From the NCBI GenBank assembly GCA_035501935.1, contig DATJVC010000015.1, forward strand, positions 1 to 64,000: a stretch of 64,000 bases of DNA. Direction: 5' to 3'. Source of the DNA: Gammaproteobacteria bacterium (GTDB lineage: Bacteria; Pseudomonadota; Gammaproteobacteria; JAJPIJ01). The notes beneath the pieces are model-generated. The model was not told where the DNA came from. It saw nothing but the letters and a program-made list of their open reading frames with translations, and made no database searches. Both the position numbers and the translations under genes were made by a program. Below, piece by piece: positions 45,756 through 55,537 of the stretch (its first letter is position 1; each line of letters begins with the position of its first letter).

Positions 45756-48422
45756 ATGACCGCCACGGCCGTCGCCACCACCTGCCCTTACTGCGGCGTG
45801 GGTTGCGGCATACTCGCGTCCCGGCAGGCCGACGGCGCCGTGGCAGTGCGCGGCGATCCGGGTCACCCCGCCAATTTCGGCCGGCTGTGCTCCAAGGGAA
45901 CGGCGCTGGGGGAGACCCTCGATCTCGAGGATCGGCTGCTGCATCCCGAACTGCACGGACAGCGCGTGTCCTGGGACGAGGCCCTGGACCTCGTCGCCGG
46001 GGAATTCATACGCATCATCCGCGCGCACGGCCGCCAGTCCGTGGCCTTCTATGTCTCCGGGCAGTTGCTGACCGAGGATTACTACGTTGCCAACAAGCTG
46101 ATGAAGGGTTACATCGGCACCGCCAACATCGACACCAACTCGCGTCTGTGCATGTCCTCCAGCGTCGCCGGCCATCAGCGTGCCTTCGGCGCCGACACCG
46201 TGCCGTGCAGCTACGCCGATCTCGAACTCGCCGATCTGCTGGTGCTGGTCGGCTCCAACGCCGCCTGGTGCCATCCGGTACTGTGGCAGCGCATCATGGA
46301 GGAGCGCAGCCTGCGGCCGGAGATGAAGATTGTCGTCATCGATCCACGCCGCACCGCCACCGCCGTGGAGGCGGACCTGTTTCTGCCCATCCAGTCCGGC
46401 ACGGACACCATGCTGTTCAACGGCCTGCTGCACCACTTGAACCGCGAGTCCGCGCTGGACTGGAATTTTCTCGAGCATCACACCGAGGGTTACTCGGCGG
46501 CGTTCACGGCCGCCAGCAACAGTGCGCCGTCGATTCCGGCGGTGGCTGCGGCCTGCGGTCTGGACGCGGAGGACGTGGCGGCATTCTACCGCATGTTCAC
46601 GCGCACGCCGCGGGTGGTCACCTGCTATTCGCAGGGCGTCAACCAGTCCTCCTGCGGTACCGACAAGGTCAACAGCATCATCAACTGCCACCTCGCCACC
46701 GGGCGCATCGGCAAACCGGGGATGGGGCCTTTTTCGCTCACCGGCCAGCCCAACGCCATGGGTGGGCGCGAGGTTGGCGGGCTGGCCAACCAGCTCGCCG
46801 CGCACATGCACATCAACAATCCCGATCATCGCGAACGTGTGCAGCGGTTCTGGAATTCGCCGGTGATCGCGGATCAGCCGGGACTGAAGGCCGTCGAGAT
46901 GTTCCATGCCATCGGCCGCGGCGAGATCAAGGCGGTGTGGATCATGGCCACCAATCCGGTGGTAAGCCTGCCGGATGCCGACGCCGTGCGCGCGGCGCTT
47001 TCCGGCTGTGAACTGGTGGTCGTGTCCGATTGCGTGCGCCATACCGACACCACGGCGCTGGCACACGTGCTGTTGCCGGCGCTGGCCTGGGGCGAGAAGG
47101 ACGGCACGGTGACCAACTCCGAGCGCCGCATCTCGCGCCAGCGCACCTTCCTGCCCACGCCGGGGGAGGCAAAGCCGGATTGGTGGATCGTAAGCGAAGT
47201 GGCGCGCCGCATGGGGTTTGGCGACGCCTTCGGCTATCAGAGCGCCGCCGATGTTTTCCGCGAGCACGCCGCGCTCAGCGCCTGCGAAAACCACGGCCGC
47301 CGCGATCTCGATCTGGGCGGTCTCGCCGGCATTGACGACGGCGCCTATGACGCGTTGCGGCCGGTGCAATGGCCGGTGCCTTCCGCCGATCTTTCATCAT
47401 CCGGCACGGCGCGGATGTTCACCGACGGACGGTTCTTCCACGTCGGCGGCAAGGCGCGGCTGGTGCCGATCAAGCCGCAGCCGCCCGCCCACGTGCCCGA
47501 TCGGGACTATCCGCTGGTGTTCAACACCGGCCGCGTCCGCGATCACTGGCACACCATGACGCGCACCGGCAAATCGGCGCGGCTGTCGGCGCACACGCCG
47601 GAGCCGTATATCGACGTGCATCCCGTCGATGCGCAATCGCACGGCCTCACCCACAACCAACTCGCGCGCATTGAGAGCCGCTGGGGCAGCGCCGTGGGGC
47701 GCGTTCACATCAGCGCGACGCAGCGACCGGGCGAGCTGTTCATGCCCATGCACTGGAACGATCAATATGCGGCGCTGGCGCGCGTCGATGCCGTGGTCAA
47801 TCCGGCCGTCGATCCGCATTCCGGCCAGCCGGAGCTGAAGCATACGCCGGTGCGCATCCAACCGCTGCAACCGGCATGGGAGGCGGTGTTATTCGGGGTC
47901 ACAGAACCACCTGCGGGCAGCACGCGCTGGGTGGGGGTGCGCGGCCGCAACGGGTTGCATCTGCACGCCGCCGGATTGAGCTGGCCCGCACAAGGGCCGG
48001 CAAGCGCGGCGGCGTGGCTGCCGCCCCCCGCCCCCGGCGAGGAATTGATCGAATATGTAGACGTGGCCGCCGGCCGTTATCGCGCGGCGCTGCTGCGCGA
48101 TGGCCGTCTGCGCGCCTGCGTCTTCGCCGGAAGCGGTGGCGAAGCGCGGCCGTCGCTGGAGTGGCTGGATGGCTTGACGGACGGCGATGAACCGCTGAGC
48201 GCTTCTGATCGTATGGCGCTGTTGTCGGGCCGGCCACCGCGCAACGGACGCGATACCGGCCAGATCGTGTGCTCCTGTTTCGGCGTCGGCCGCAACAACA
48301 TCATAAAGGCGGCCAGGGACGGCTGCCGCTCGGTGGACGACATCGCTCGCGTGCTCTACGCCGGCACCAATTGTGGCTCGTGCCGCGCCGAAATCCGCGA
48401 ACTCATCGATTCCGTTCCGTGA
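45756..48422 (+). CDS. nasA: Assimilatory nitrate reductase catalytic subunit (molybdopterin enzyme)
   Basis: 888 residues from ATG 45756; GTG 45747 is an alternative. The N-terminal [4Fe-4S] site is TTCPYCGVGCGI ... CSKG. The Mo-bis-MGD core follows, with RLCMSSSVAGH (Cys likely to ligate Mo) and TGRIGKPGMGPFSLTGQPNAMGG. The C-terminus adds a BFD-like [2Fe-2S] domain (IVCSCFGVGRNNI ... GTNCGSC), as in Klebsiella NasA. It reduces nitrate to nitrite in the cytoplasm. It depends on molybdenum, which the modABC system in this window can supply, and it ends the operon. Confidence 0.95.
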   Translation: MTATAVATTCPYCGVGCGILASRQADGAVAVRGDPGHPANFGRLCSKGTALGETLDLEDRLLHPELHGQRVSWDEALDLVAGEFIRIIRAHGRQSVAFYVSGQLLTEDYYVANKLMKGYIGTANIDTNSRLCMSSSVAGHQRAFGADTVPCSYADLELADLLVLVGSNAAWCHPVLWQRIMEERSLRPEMKIVVIDPRRTATAVEADLFLPIQSGTDTMLFNGLLHHLNRESALDWNFLEHHTEGYSAAFTAASNSAPSIPAVAAACGLDAEDVAAFYRMFTRTPRVVTCYSQGVNQSSCGTDKVNSIINCHLATGRIGKPGMGPFSLTGQPNAMGGREVGGLANQLAAHMHINNPDHRERVQRFWNSPVIADQPGLKAVEMFHAIGRGEIKAVWIMATNPVVSLPDADAVRAALSGCELVVVSDCVRHTDTTALAHVLLPALAWGEKDGTVTNSERRISRQRTFLPTPGEAKPDWWIVSEVARRMGFGDAFGYQSAADVFREHAALSACENHGRRDLDLGGLAGIDDGAYDALRPVQWPVPSADLSSSGTARMFTDGRFFHVGGKARLVPIKPQPPAHVPDRDYPLVFNTGRVRDHWHTMTRTGKSARLSAHTPEPYIDVHPVDAQSHGLTHNQLARIESRWGSAVGRVHISATQRPGELFMPMHWNDQYAALARVDAVVNPAVDPHSGQPELKHTPVRIQPLQPAWEAVLFGVTEPPAGSTRWVGVRGRNGLHLHAAGLSWPAQGPASAAAWLPPPAPGEELIEYVDVAAGRYRAALLRDGRLRACVFAGSGGEARPSLEWLDGLTDGDEPLSASDRMALLSGRPPRNGRDTGQIVCSCFGVGRNNIIKAARDGCRSVDDIARVLYAGTNCGSCRAEIRELIDSVP

Positions 48423-48429
48423 CGCGCCG

Positions 48430-49620
48430 TCAGTGCGGTGTCACCGCGGCCGAGACGACGACACACAGGATCACGACGGCGATGGGCGGCACGCGCCAGC
48501 GTTCGAGCAGAAGCAGGCCCGCCACGGCGATGACCGCGTCGCGGTAATCGTGAACGGAAGTCGTCCAGACGGGGGTGCACAACGCCGCGCCCAGGATGCC
48601 CACCACAGCGGCGTTGACGCCCGCCAGCGCGCCCGACGCGAGCGGGGCGGCGTTGATCAGGGCCCAAAGACGCAGACCGGCAATGGCGATCAGCAGGCCC
48701 GGCAGGAACATGAACCCGAGCGCGACGCCCGCACTTGGCAGCATGCCTCCCTGAGGCGCGACTACAGCGCCGAGGTAAGCGGACACCGTGAACAGCGGCC
48801 CCGGCATCGCCTGCGCGAAACCGTAGCCGGCCAGGAAGGCATCGTCCGTCATCCAGCCGCCCGGCACCAGCGCGTCGCGCAGCAACGGCAGCACGACGTG
48901 CCCGCCGCCGAACACCAGCGCCCCGGCCCGGTAAAAAATGTCCGCCAGCGCCGTCATCCCGCCGGGCAGCGCCGCCGCCGCCAGCGGCAGGCCCATGAGC
49001 AGGGCGAGAAACAGCGCCAGCGCCGCGCCGGCGGCGCGGTTGCCGATGGAGTCGTGCAGGCGCATGGCCGGCCAGTGCACGCGCCGGCACCCGGCGAGTC
49101 CACCGACAGCGCCCAGAACGAGGACACCCATCTGCATCAAGGTGCCGCCGCTGATCAGCAATATGGTCATCGCCGCAGCGGCGATGAGCGCACGGAGGGG
49201 ATCGGGGCTGAGCCGCCGCGCCATGCTCAAGACCGCCTGCGCCACGACCGCGACCGCCACCAGCTTGAGGCCGTGCAGCACGCCCCCCATCATCGAGCCC
49301 TGCACCCTGGGCGCGAACACGGCGAAGAGGTACATCAGCAGCGCGGACGGCAGCGTGAATCCCAGAAAGGCCGCGATCGCGCCGGGCCATCCCGCCCTAC
49401 GGAGGCCGATCAGGAAGCTGACCTGGCTGCTGGCGGGGCCGGGCAGCAATTGGCAGAGCGCCACCAAGCCTGTGTATTCCTCCGCGCTCAGCCAGCGCAG
49501 CCGCCGGACGTAGACGCGCTCAAAATAGCCCAGATGCGCGATTGGACCGCCGAATGAGGTCATGCCGAGCTTGAGTGCCTCGGCCAGAACTTCCAAGGCG
49601 CCGGAATTTCGGGCGGTCAT
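48430..49620 (-). CDS. chrA: Chromate transporter, two-domain CHR family
   Basis: 396 residues from ATG 49620, preceded by GGGGAGGA; the longer frame to 49767 adds an unlikely leader. Two homologous CHR halves are visible: the first with MTSFGGPIAHLGYFERVYVRRLRWL and QLLPGPASSQVSFLIG, the second with ADIFYRAGALVFGGGHVVLPLL and AMPGPLFTVSAYLGA. About ten membrane helices. Family members expel chromate; some move other oxyanions. It converges on nasA with a 7-base gap and has its own upstream region. Confidence 0.92.
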   Translation of the reverse strand: MTARNSGALEVLAEALKLGMTSFGGPIAHLGYFERVYVRRLRWLSAEEYTGLVALCQLLPGPASSQVSFLIGLRRAGWPGAIAAFLGFTLPSALLMYLFAVFAPRVQGSMMGGVLHGLKLVAVAVVAQAVLSMARRLSPDPLRALIAAAAMTILLISGGTLMQMGVLVLGAVGGLAGCRRVHWPAMRLHDSIGNRAAGAALALFLALLMGLPLAAAALPGGMTALADIFYRAGALVFGGGHVVLPLLRDALVPGGWMTDDAFLAGYGFAQAMPGPLFTVSAYLGAVVAPQGGMLPSAGVALGFMFLPGLLIAIAGLRLWALINAAPLASGALAGVNAAVVGILGAALCTPVWTTSVHDYRDAVIAVAGLLLLERWRVPPIAVVILCVVVSAAVTPH

Positions 49621-49848
49621 GTCCTCCCCGGCGCCTGTTTCGAACGGATCGGCATTCACGGAGATCATCTTAGAACATATCGCAGCGCGTCCTATGATGC
49701 CAATTGACTTGAGAGAGCAGTTCCATAAGAATTGCCCGTTAGGGTGAGTCAAGACGCGGGCGAACACTGGCTTGCGTCGCCATAATCAACCAAAATCGAG
49801 CGGATAGGGGAGTGTTTCGGCTATTTCTTACCGAAACAGGCAAACCAC

Positions 49849-51033
49849 ATGACGAGTAGGGGCTCCCGTTCAAGAAAATTGCTACGCCAAACCGCACTTG
49901 CCGCCATCAGTATATTGAGTCTGGCCGTGTTCGCCGAAGGGGAATCCGGCACCGCCGGGTCAAAGGCCCCCAGTCCCGCCGAAACCCAGATATTTCCTCC
50001 CGTCAGTGAATCACCGGCGCTGCCTCCCCCGGCCGCAGAAACCCCGGCATCGCCGTCTCCCGCTGCCGAAGCCGCCAAGCCTGAAGCGCCAACCGCCAGC
50101 GAGCCAGCTGCCGAGGCCGATGCGGGCGCTGCGGCCATGCCGGAATCCGACGCCCCGCCGCCCACGGCCAAGCCCGGCGAATGCTATGCCCGTGTGAACG
50201 TACCACCTGAAGTTACGACTGTGCAGGAACAGGTGCTGAAGCACGAGGCCTATCAAAAAGTCGAGGTCGTTCCCGCCGTTTACCAAAACGTGGAGGAAAA
50301 CGTGCTGGTGAAGGAGGCCTCCAAACGCATCGAGGTCGTCCCGGCGGAATACGAGACCCAGACGGAACAAGTGCTGGTACGCCCCGCCACAAGCCGCATG
50401 GAAGTCGTGCCGGCGGAGTATGACGAAGTGAAGGAACAAGTGTTGGTGCGCGCCGGTTCTACCAATTGGCAACAGTGTCCCCCCACCGGCGGCAAGAGCA
50501 AGTCCACTGGCGACGATACGGACGTCCGTTGTCTGGTGGAGGTGCCGCCCGTTTATCAGACAGTCACCAAACTGGTGGTGAAGAAGCCGGAGACCACCCG
50601 TGAGGTGCCGGTGCCCGCCGAATACACCACCGTGACCAAAACCGTGATGAAAACCCCGCCAACCACGCGCGAGGTGGATGTGCCGCCGGAATACAAGAAG
50701 GTCATCGTCACCAAGGAAGTGAGCCCCGCGAAGGAAGTGAAGGTTGATGTGCCGGCGGAGTACCAGACGGTGACGCGCATCAAGCGCGTCAGCGAGGGCC
50801 GCACCGAGTGGCGCTCGATCCTCTGCCGCGCCGACGCCACGCCGGAAAAGGTGATGGATATCCAAAAGGCGTTGAAAGAGGCGGGCTACAATCCAGGCAA
50901 GATTGACGGCGTGCTCAGCACCCGGACGTTTACGGCAATCTACGCCTACCAAAAGGACAAGAATCTGCCGATCGACTACGGAACCTATCTCAACCTCGAT
51001 ACACTCACCGCGCTCGGCATCAATCCGCACTAA
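49849..51033 (+). CDS. Secreted repeat protein with C-terminal peptidoglycan-binding domain
   Basis: 394 residues. Signal peptide (KLLRQTALAAISILSLAVFAEG), an Ala/Pro/Glu-rich linker (about 30-105), then about seven degenerate repeats of roughly 25-30 residues built around V-V-P-A-E-Y or V-P-P-E-Y and T-x-Q-V-L-V/K (about 110-310). The last 75 residues are a PG_binding_1 type domain (VMDIQKALKEAGYNPGKIDGVLS, FTAIYAYQKDKNLP). It is probably a cell-wall-attached periplasmic protein. One repeat is interrupted by a Cys-flanked loop (QQCPPTGGKSK ... DVRC). Confidence 0.78.
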   Translation: MTSRGSRSRKLLRQTALAAISILSLAVFAEGESGTAGSKAPSPAETQIFPPVSESPALPPPAAETPASPSPAAEAAKPEAPTASEPAAEADAGAAAMPESDAPPPTAKPGECYARVNVPPEVTTVQEQVLKHEAYQKVEVVPAVYQNVEENVLVKEASKRIEVVPAEYETQTEQVLVRPATSRMEVVPAEYDEVKEQVLVRAGSTNWQQCPPTGGKSKSTGDDTDVRCLVEVPPVYQTVTKLVVKKPETTREVPVPAEYTTVTKTVMKTPPTTREVDVPPEYKKVIVTKEVSPAKEVKVDVPAEYQTVTRIKRVSEGRTEWRSILCRADATPEKVMDIQKALKEAGYNPGKIDGVLSTRTFTAIYAYQKDKNLPIDYGTYLNLDTLTALGINPH

Positions 51034-51113
51034 GCAGTACCTTCGCGCAGTACTTACGTCAGTTCGCCGGCGCGCCTTTCTGCGTCGAAATCCGCGAACT
51101 CATCACCTCAGTT

Positions 51114-51740
51114 TCATAATCTCCGCCACACGCTCGCCAGCCACGGCTGCTGCTCGCGCGGCAATCCGGCGGGCCGGTAATAGTGCTCAAGCTCGATGAA
51201 TTCCGCATCCGACATCCAGCGGCGCCACGCCTCAAGATCATGGTAAGCGCCGTAGCGCCCGCCGTTCCAGCCTTCCTCATTGTTGCCGCGGGGGTTGGAG
51301 CTGAACAGCACGCCGCCGGGCTTCAGCGCGGCATGCAATTGCCGCAGCACTCGCGGCAACTCCTGGCACGGGACATGAAACAGCGCGGCGTTGGCGAACA
51401 CGCCATGAAAATGCCCATCCGGTAGATCCAGCTTGAGGAAGTCCTGCTGCCACACCTCGCACCCGGTGTCGGCGCGCGCCATGGCGGCGAAGCGCGGGGC
51501 GCCATCCAGCCCGACTGCAACGTGGCCGAGTCCGGCAAAACTCCTGAGGTCGCGCCCCGGCCCGCAGCCAAGATCGAGAATCGTGAAGGGCGGTTCGTCT
51601 TCGATATGGCGCAACAGCGCGTCGATGTTCTGGCTCACATCGTGGTCGCGCGTGCCGTCGCGGAAGTCCTCCGCGCGCTGATCGTAATGTCCCAGCGTCA
51701 CGGCAGTGATTTTGTCCAGATCGTGCGGATGGAGTTTCAT
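51114..51740 (-). CDS. Class I SAM-dependent methyltransferase
   Basis: 208 residues from ATG 51740. Motif I ILDLGCGPGRDL binds S-adenosylmethionine; VGLDGA is motif II; ANAALFHVP and LKPGGVLFSSNPRG follow in order. The C-terminus GAYHDLEAWRRWMSDAEFIELEHYYRPAG resembles small-molecule methyltransferases. Substrate is unknown. It stands alone on the reverse strand. Confidence 0.8.
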   Translation of the reverse strand: MKLHPHDLDKITAVTLGHYDQRAEDFRDGTRDHDVSQNIDALLRHIEDEPPFTILDLGCGPGRDLRSFAGLGHVAVGLDGAPRFAAMARADTGCEVWQQDFLKLDLPDGHFHGVFANAALFHVPCQELPRVLRQLHAALKPGGVLFSSNPRGNNEEGWNGGRYGAYHDLEAWRRWMSDAEFIELEHYYRPAGLPREQQPWLASVWRRL

Positions 51741-51832
51741 GCGCAATCCATCATGCCTCTTCGGTGAATGATATAGGCCGCGCGCTCTATTAAATGGTAC
51801 TAGACCTTTAATATTCCAGTTTCAATCGCTGA

Positions 51833-52600
51833 TCAGACTACATGTCCAATTACGATGGGCTGATATATGGTCTCATCAAGTCGACGGCAGCCGGTGAACC
51901 CGACACCCGTCATCAGCTCGAGTAGCCGCTGGATCGAAAGCGCATAGTAGCGCGTCACTGTTCGCATTAGAGTTTCAGGTCCGTTGGAGCCAAGCTTTTC
52001 CACGATAAACGCAATCTGATAGTGCATCGATCCCTCCCAAGTCCATTCCTGCCGCAATCGAAAGACTTCATTTCCACGGCGGTGTTCACCATAAGGGTGC
52101 ATCGTCGTCACGCCGCGCGGTACCGTGTCGTAGTCGCGAACCGAGAGCAGGCACAATCCGCCCGGACGGAGAATCTTTCTGAACTCCCGCAGCGCGACGC
52201 TGATATCTGAATCGCTGGTGAGGTGTGGAATGGAGTTGTCGAATGCCAGTACCACGTCAAACGGCCCTGAAACATTCGCGGCCACGAATCTCATATCGGC
52301 CACATCGGCATCGATTACGACTTCTCGTACTTCGGCTTCTCGCCGGAGCCGGGCGATAGCGCCCGGCGAGAGATCCCTGGCCGTGACCCGAAACCCTCGG
52401 AGTGCAAGGGGCAACGCTTGGGTCCCGATGCCACAGGCGGCATCAAGGATACGCGGCGGCGCCCCACTGCCCTCAGCACCGAGTTCACTCTGGATCAGAT
52501 GTTCCAGCACGGCGCCCTGACGCGACATGCTCGCATCCCAGTTCTCGAAGATCAGATCGTAGTATGGAGCGAGATCATCATAGAATTGCCTCGTCTCCAC
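51833..52600 (-). CDS. Class I SAM-dependent methyltransferase
   Basis: 255 residues starting at GTG 52600. It opens QFYDDLAPYYDLIFENWDASM; motif I is ILDAACGIGTQAL; then VTARDLSPGAI, VVLAFDNSIPHL and LRPGGLCLLSVRDYD. The layout resembles glycine/sarcosine N-methyltransferase-like enzymes, but no substrate can be assigned. It lies 21 bases downstream of the Y-family polymerase gene on the same strand. It is slightly lower in GC than its neighbours. Confidence 0.8.
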   Translation of the reverse strand: METRQFYDDLAPYYDLIFENWDASMSRQGAVLEHLIQSELGAEGSGAPPRILDAACGIGTQALPLALRGFRVTARDLSPGAIARLRREAEVREVVIDADVADMRFVAANVSGPFDVVLAFDNSIPHLTSDSDISVALREFRKILRPGGLCLLSVRDYDTVPRGVTTMHPYGEHRRGNEVFRLRQEWTWEGSMHYQIAFIVEKLGSNGPETLMRTVTRYYALSIQRLLELMTGVGFTGCRRLDETIYQPIVIGHVV

Positions 52601-52621
52601 GTCCCGGACTCCTGGAATCTT

Positions 52622-53833
52622 CTATTCGGTTTTTGGATCGGGGATGCGGGTAAAGGCGATGCGCATCGGCGCCTCGCGCAAGGCGCGGTGCGCACCACCG
52701 AAATAAACGGTGTTCTTGCCGTAGCGCAAGTTGAGTTTGTCGAGGCTGGCGGTGAGCGCCGCGCGTTTGGGTTCCTCGTCGAACAATCCGGGCGTGTGAT
52801 GGGCCGCGTCCACCAGATTCAGCAGCGTCACGCCCACGCGCATGGGCTTGGTGCGTATGCGCGGTCGTTGATCCCAGAGCGTGTTGAGCGCATGAATTAA
52901 TTCCAGCGTGTCCTGCGTCTCGCCGATGCGCATTTCCGTGTGCCAGTGCCGGCCGTCGGAATAACTCAAGCCCAGCGACATGCCGGCGGCGTAGTAGCCC
53001 TGTTTGCGCAATCGCATCGCCGCTTTCTGCGTGAGCCGGTGCAACACGGCGCTGGCGTCCTTGTCGTTGCGCAGATCCGGCGGCAGGACATGCGAATGGC
53101 CGAGCGTCGCCTGACCGGCGTGGGCCTGGCGCTCCACGCGCTCGCCGCGCAACTGCCGCCAGAAACGTTCGCCCTCGACGCCGCCCCAGACATTGCGAAG
53201 TTTCTCCTTGCTCGCGTTGCATAAAATCTCGACGCTGGTGAGGCCGTACTTGCGCAGCCGTGCCTCCATGCGCAGTCCGATGCCATAGAGATCGCGCAGT
53301 TCCAGACTGTGCAGGGCCTGGGGGAGGGTGTCGGGTTCGATGACCGTCAGGCCGTCGGGTTTCTGCATGTCGCTGGCGGTCTTGGCAATGAACACGTTGG
53401 GGCCGATGCCGATGGAGCACTTGAGATAGGGACTCACCTCCTTGGCGATGCTCTGCTTGATGCGCTTGGCCAACGCCTCGGCGGTCGCGCGTTCGCGCCA
53501 ACTGCCGGTGAGCTCGCACCACATCTCGTCGATGGACATCACCTCGGCGACCGGCGCGCAGCGCTCAACGGCGTCGATCAGCAGGTAGTGATGCTCCACA
53601 TAATGCTCATGACGGGCCAGCACCAGTTGCAGATCGGGGCACAGCCGTTTGGCGTCGCCGACGCGCGTGCCGGTCTTGACGCCATAGGCCTTGGCCTCGT
53701 AGCTGGCAGCGATGCAGAAGGTGGTGTCGGCCATCACCGGCACGACGGCCACCGGGCGGTCGCGCAGTTCCGGCCGCAGGGCCTGTTCCACCGAGGCGAA
53801 GTAGGAATTGAAATCGAGGAACAGTACGTTCAC
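52622..53833 (-). CDS. Y-family DNA polymerase (DinB/UmuC-like)
   Basis: 403 residues from GTG 53833. Palm motifs: FLDFNSYFASVEQ (first Asp), then the SIDEMWCEL active site (Asp-Glu). CSIGIGPNVFIAKTASDMQKPDG and LYGIGLRMEARLRKYGLTSVEIL (helix-hairpin-helix thumb) follow, with a little-finger domain at the end. These polymerases copy past damaged bases at low fidelity. It is nearer DinB than ImuB because the acidic residues are intact. No LexA box was seen just upstream. Confidence 0.88.
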   Translation of the reverse strand: MNVLFLDFNSYFASVEQALRPELRDRPVAVVPVMADTTFCIAASYEAKAYGVKTGTRVGDAKRLCPDLQLVLARHEHYVEHHYLLIDAVERCAPVAEVMSIDEMWCELTGSWRERATAEALAKRIKQSIAKEVSPYLKCSIGIGPNVFIAKTASDMQKPDGLTVIEPDTLPQALHSLELRDLYGIGLRMEARLRKYGLTSVEILCNASKEKLRNVWGGVEGERFWRQLRGERVERQAHAGQATLGHSHVLPPDLRNDKDASAVLHRLTQKAAMRLRKQGYYAAGMSLGLSYSDGRHWHTEMRIGETQDTLELIHALNTLWDQRPRIRTKPMRVGVTLLNLVDAAHHTPGLFDEEPKRAALTASLDKLNLRYGKNTVYFGGAHRALREAPMRIAFTRIPDPKTE

Positions 53834-53848
53834 ATGGACAACTTACTG

Positions 53849-54799
53849 CTATCTTGGCGCTATGAAAAGGCCGAAGGCCCGGCTGCCGTTTCCTGTTTTT
53901 ATACTTCGCGCGATTTCAAGCGTTTCGGTGTCGATCATGTCCAGTTGATCGCCAAACCAGTTGGCGACGGCGATGCGTTTGCCACCCGGCTCCAGCATGA
54001 TGCCTTCCGGATAGCCGCTGACGTCGAGGGTCTTGATGACATGATTCGTTTTCAAATCGATCACCGACACCGTGTCGACATGCTGGTTGGTGACGAACAG
54101 CCGCTGATGCGCCGGATCAACCGCGCTGGCGTAGGGGAATTCCTGCACGCCGACGGTGGCGGTGACCTTGAGCGTTGCGGCGTCAATGATGCTGACGCTG
54201 TTGTTCTGCACGTTGGCGGTGTAGAGCGTTTTGTCGTCCGGCGAGACGGTGACGCCAAACGGCGCCTTGCCGGTCGCGATCAGTGCAAGCTGCTTGTAGT
54301 TTTTGGTGTCGAACACGGCGAGGTTGTTGTCATCGCGATTGGTGACGTAAACGCGGGTGCCCTTGCTGTCGAAGGCGATGCCGGAAGGTGATTTGCCGGT
54401 CGGGAAAGTTTTGATAACGGCGAGCCTGGCGGTGTCGATGACAAATATCTTGTCGTCATACCAATCGGCGACCAGCAGTGGATTGCCGCTGGGATGCAGG
54501 GCGATACCGAGTGGTCCGCTGCCCACGGGAATCGTCGCGATGACTTTCTGTATTGCGGGGTCGATGACGGACACGCTCCTGCCGACCGGGTTGGTGACGT
54601 ACGCGCGGCTGTTGTCCGCCGCCACGGCCACGCCCGCCGGTTTTTCACCGACCGTGATGGTGGCGATGGATTTGTTCCGCGCCAGATCGACGACGGAGAC
54701 GGTGTTGTCGCCCTGATTGGTGACGTACGCGAATGGCGAGGCAAGGCAATGTGACGACAACAGGCATGCCGTCAGAACCGCCGCCTTGGGATGGATCAT
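53849..54799 (-). CDS. Secreted YVTN-family beta-propeller protein
   Basis: 316 residues from ATG 54799 (GGAG upstream); signal peptide ends at CLAS. The mature protein is built of seven or so blades with the repeat Y-V-T-N ... V-S-V-I-D ... I-A-T-I-x-V-G ... P-x-G-I/V-A, e.g. AYVTNQGDNTVSVVDLARN and TLYTANVQNNSVSIID. Such propellers act as binding scaffolds; in some methylotroph and PQQ gene sets they accompany alcohol oxidation, but no such enzyme is nearby. It follows the SRPBCC gene on the same strand beyond a terminator. Confidence 0.85.
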   Translation of the reverse strand: MIHPKAAVLTACLLSSHCLASPFAYVTNQGDNTVSVVDLARNKSIATITVGEKPAGVAVAADNSRAYVTNPVGRSVSVIDPAIQKVIATIPVGSGPLGIALHPSGNPLLVADWYDDKIFVIDTARLAVIKTFPTGKSPSGIAFDSKGTRVYVTNRDDNNLAVFDTKNYKQLALIATGKAPFGVTVSPDDKTLYTANVQNNSVSIIDAATLKVTATVGVQEFPYASAVDPAHQRLFVTNQHVDTVSVIDLKTNHVIKTLDVSGYPEGIMLEPGGKRIAVANWFGDQLDMIDTETLEIARSIKTGNGSRAFGLFIAPR

Positions 54800-54810
54800 G
54801 GCTCTCCCGA

Positions 54811-54846
54811 ATAAAAAAACCCGCCCCACCTTGCGATAGAGCGGGT
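54811..54846 (-). terminator. Intrinsic terminator after the SRPBCC gene
   Basis: Read on the reverse strand, ACCCGC (54846-54841) pairs with GCGGGT (54824-54819) and is followed by a T-tract (54819-54811). It separates the SRPBCC gene from the beta-propeller gene. Confidence 0.7.
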
Positions 54847-54869
54847 CTGTTTTCTGTCCGATATTGAGA

Positions 54870-55415
54870 TTACTTCCCGCCTTCAAGCAGGGTTTTAATT
54901 TTGGCCAGGCCGCCGTCATAGATGCCATTGATGGCGCCGGTCGCCGCCTCATCATCTTGACCCTTCTTGGGGTTGTTGGTTTGGTCGACGCGGTAGAAGC
55001 CGCCCTTCCACGTGATCTTCGAGCCGCCCTTGCCGTCATCCTCAACATGGATCTCGGAGGCATAGTTGGAGACCGGTACCACGGCGGGATCGACCTTGGT
55101 GATCATGTACTTGTACGACATCTTGGCGTCATCGTACTTCAGCAGTTTTTCGTCGATGGTCGGGCCGGTGTTGGGATCGTTCAAGCGCAACTGGCGCGTA
55201 GCGCCGATTTCGTTTCCGCCATTACCGGTGCATTTGGCGACCGCCGGGTGCCACTTTTCGATGGCGCAGAAGTCCTTGAGTAGTGCCCAGGCCTTGGCGG
55301 GCGGAACATTGACTTCGACGGATTTTTCCACTTTGAGGCGCGAGGGGCCGTGGGCCAGCGCCAGGGCGGGGGTGAGCAGCAGGACGACAGCGAGGGATTT
55401 CAAAATCTTGGACAT
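54870..55415 (-). CDS. Periplasmic SRPBCC-family protein (MxaD-like)
   Basis: 181 residues from ATG 55415, with GAGAG upstream. Signal peptide ILKSLAVVLLLTPALALA. The mature part is a helix-grip (SRPBCC/polyketide cyclase-like) fold: SVEVNVPPAKAWALLKDFCAIEKWHPAVAKC, then ATRQLRLN, SKITWKGGFYRVD and a long C-terminal helix. Exported versions resemble MxaD; the ligand is unknown. Neighbouring YVTN propeller genes occur with such proteins, suggesting a shared periplasmic process. Confidence 0.8.
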   Translation of the reverse strand: MSKILKSLAVVLLLTPALALAHGPSRLKVEKSVEVNVPPAKAWALLKDFCAIEKWHPAVAKCTGNGGNEIGATRQLRLNDPNTGPTIDEKLLKYDDAKMSYKYMITKVDPAVVPVSNYASEIHVEDDGKGGSKITWKGGFYRVDQTNNPKKGQDDEAATGAINGIYDGGLAKIKTLLEGGK

Positions 55416-55537
55416 GACTCTCTCCATTCAGTAATTATTAAAAGTTGTCAGGCGGCGCGTTTATGGGCCGCGCAGGGCGCATAATGTTACTCACAGCACA
55501 AATAATTGACCACCACCGGTTGGAGTCGTCATTACCC

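Noticed and set aside
53834-53848. LexA-type SOS box before the Y-family polymerase
   Set aside because: No CTGT-N8-ACAG palindrome is present between the beta-propeller stop and the polymerase start.
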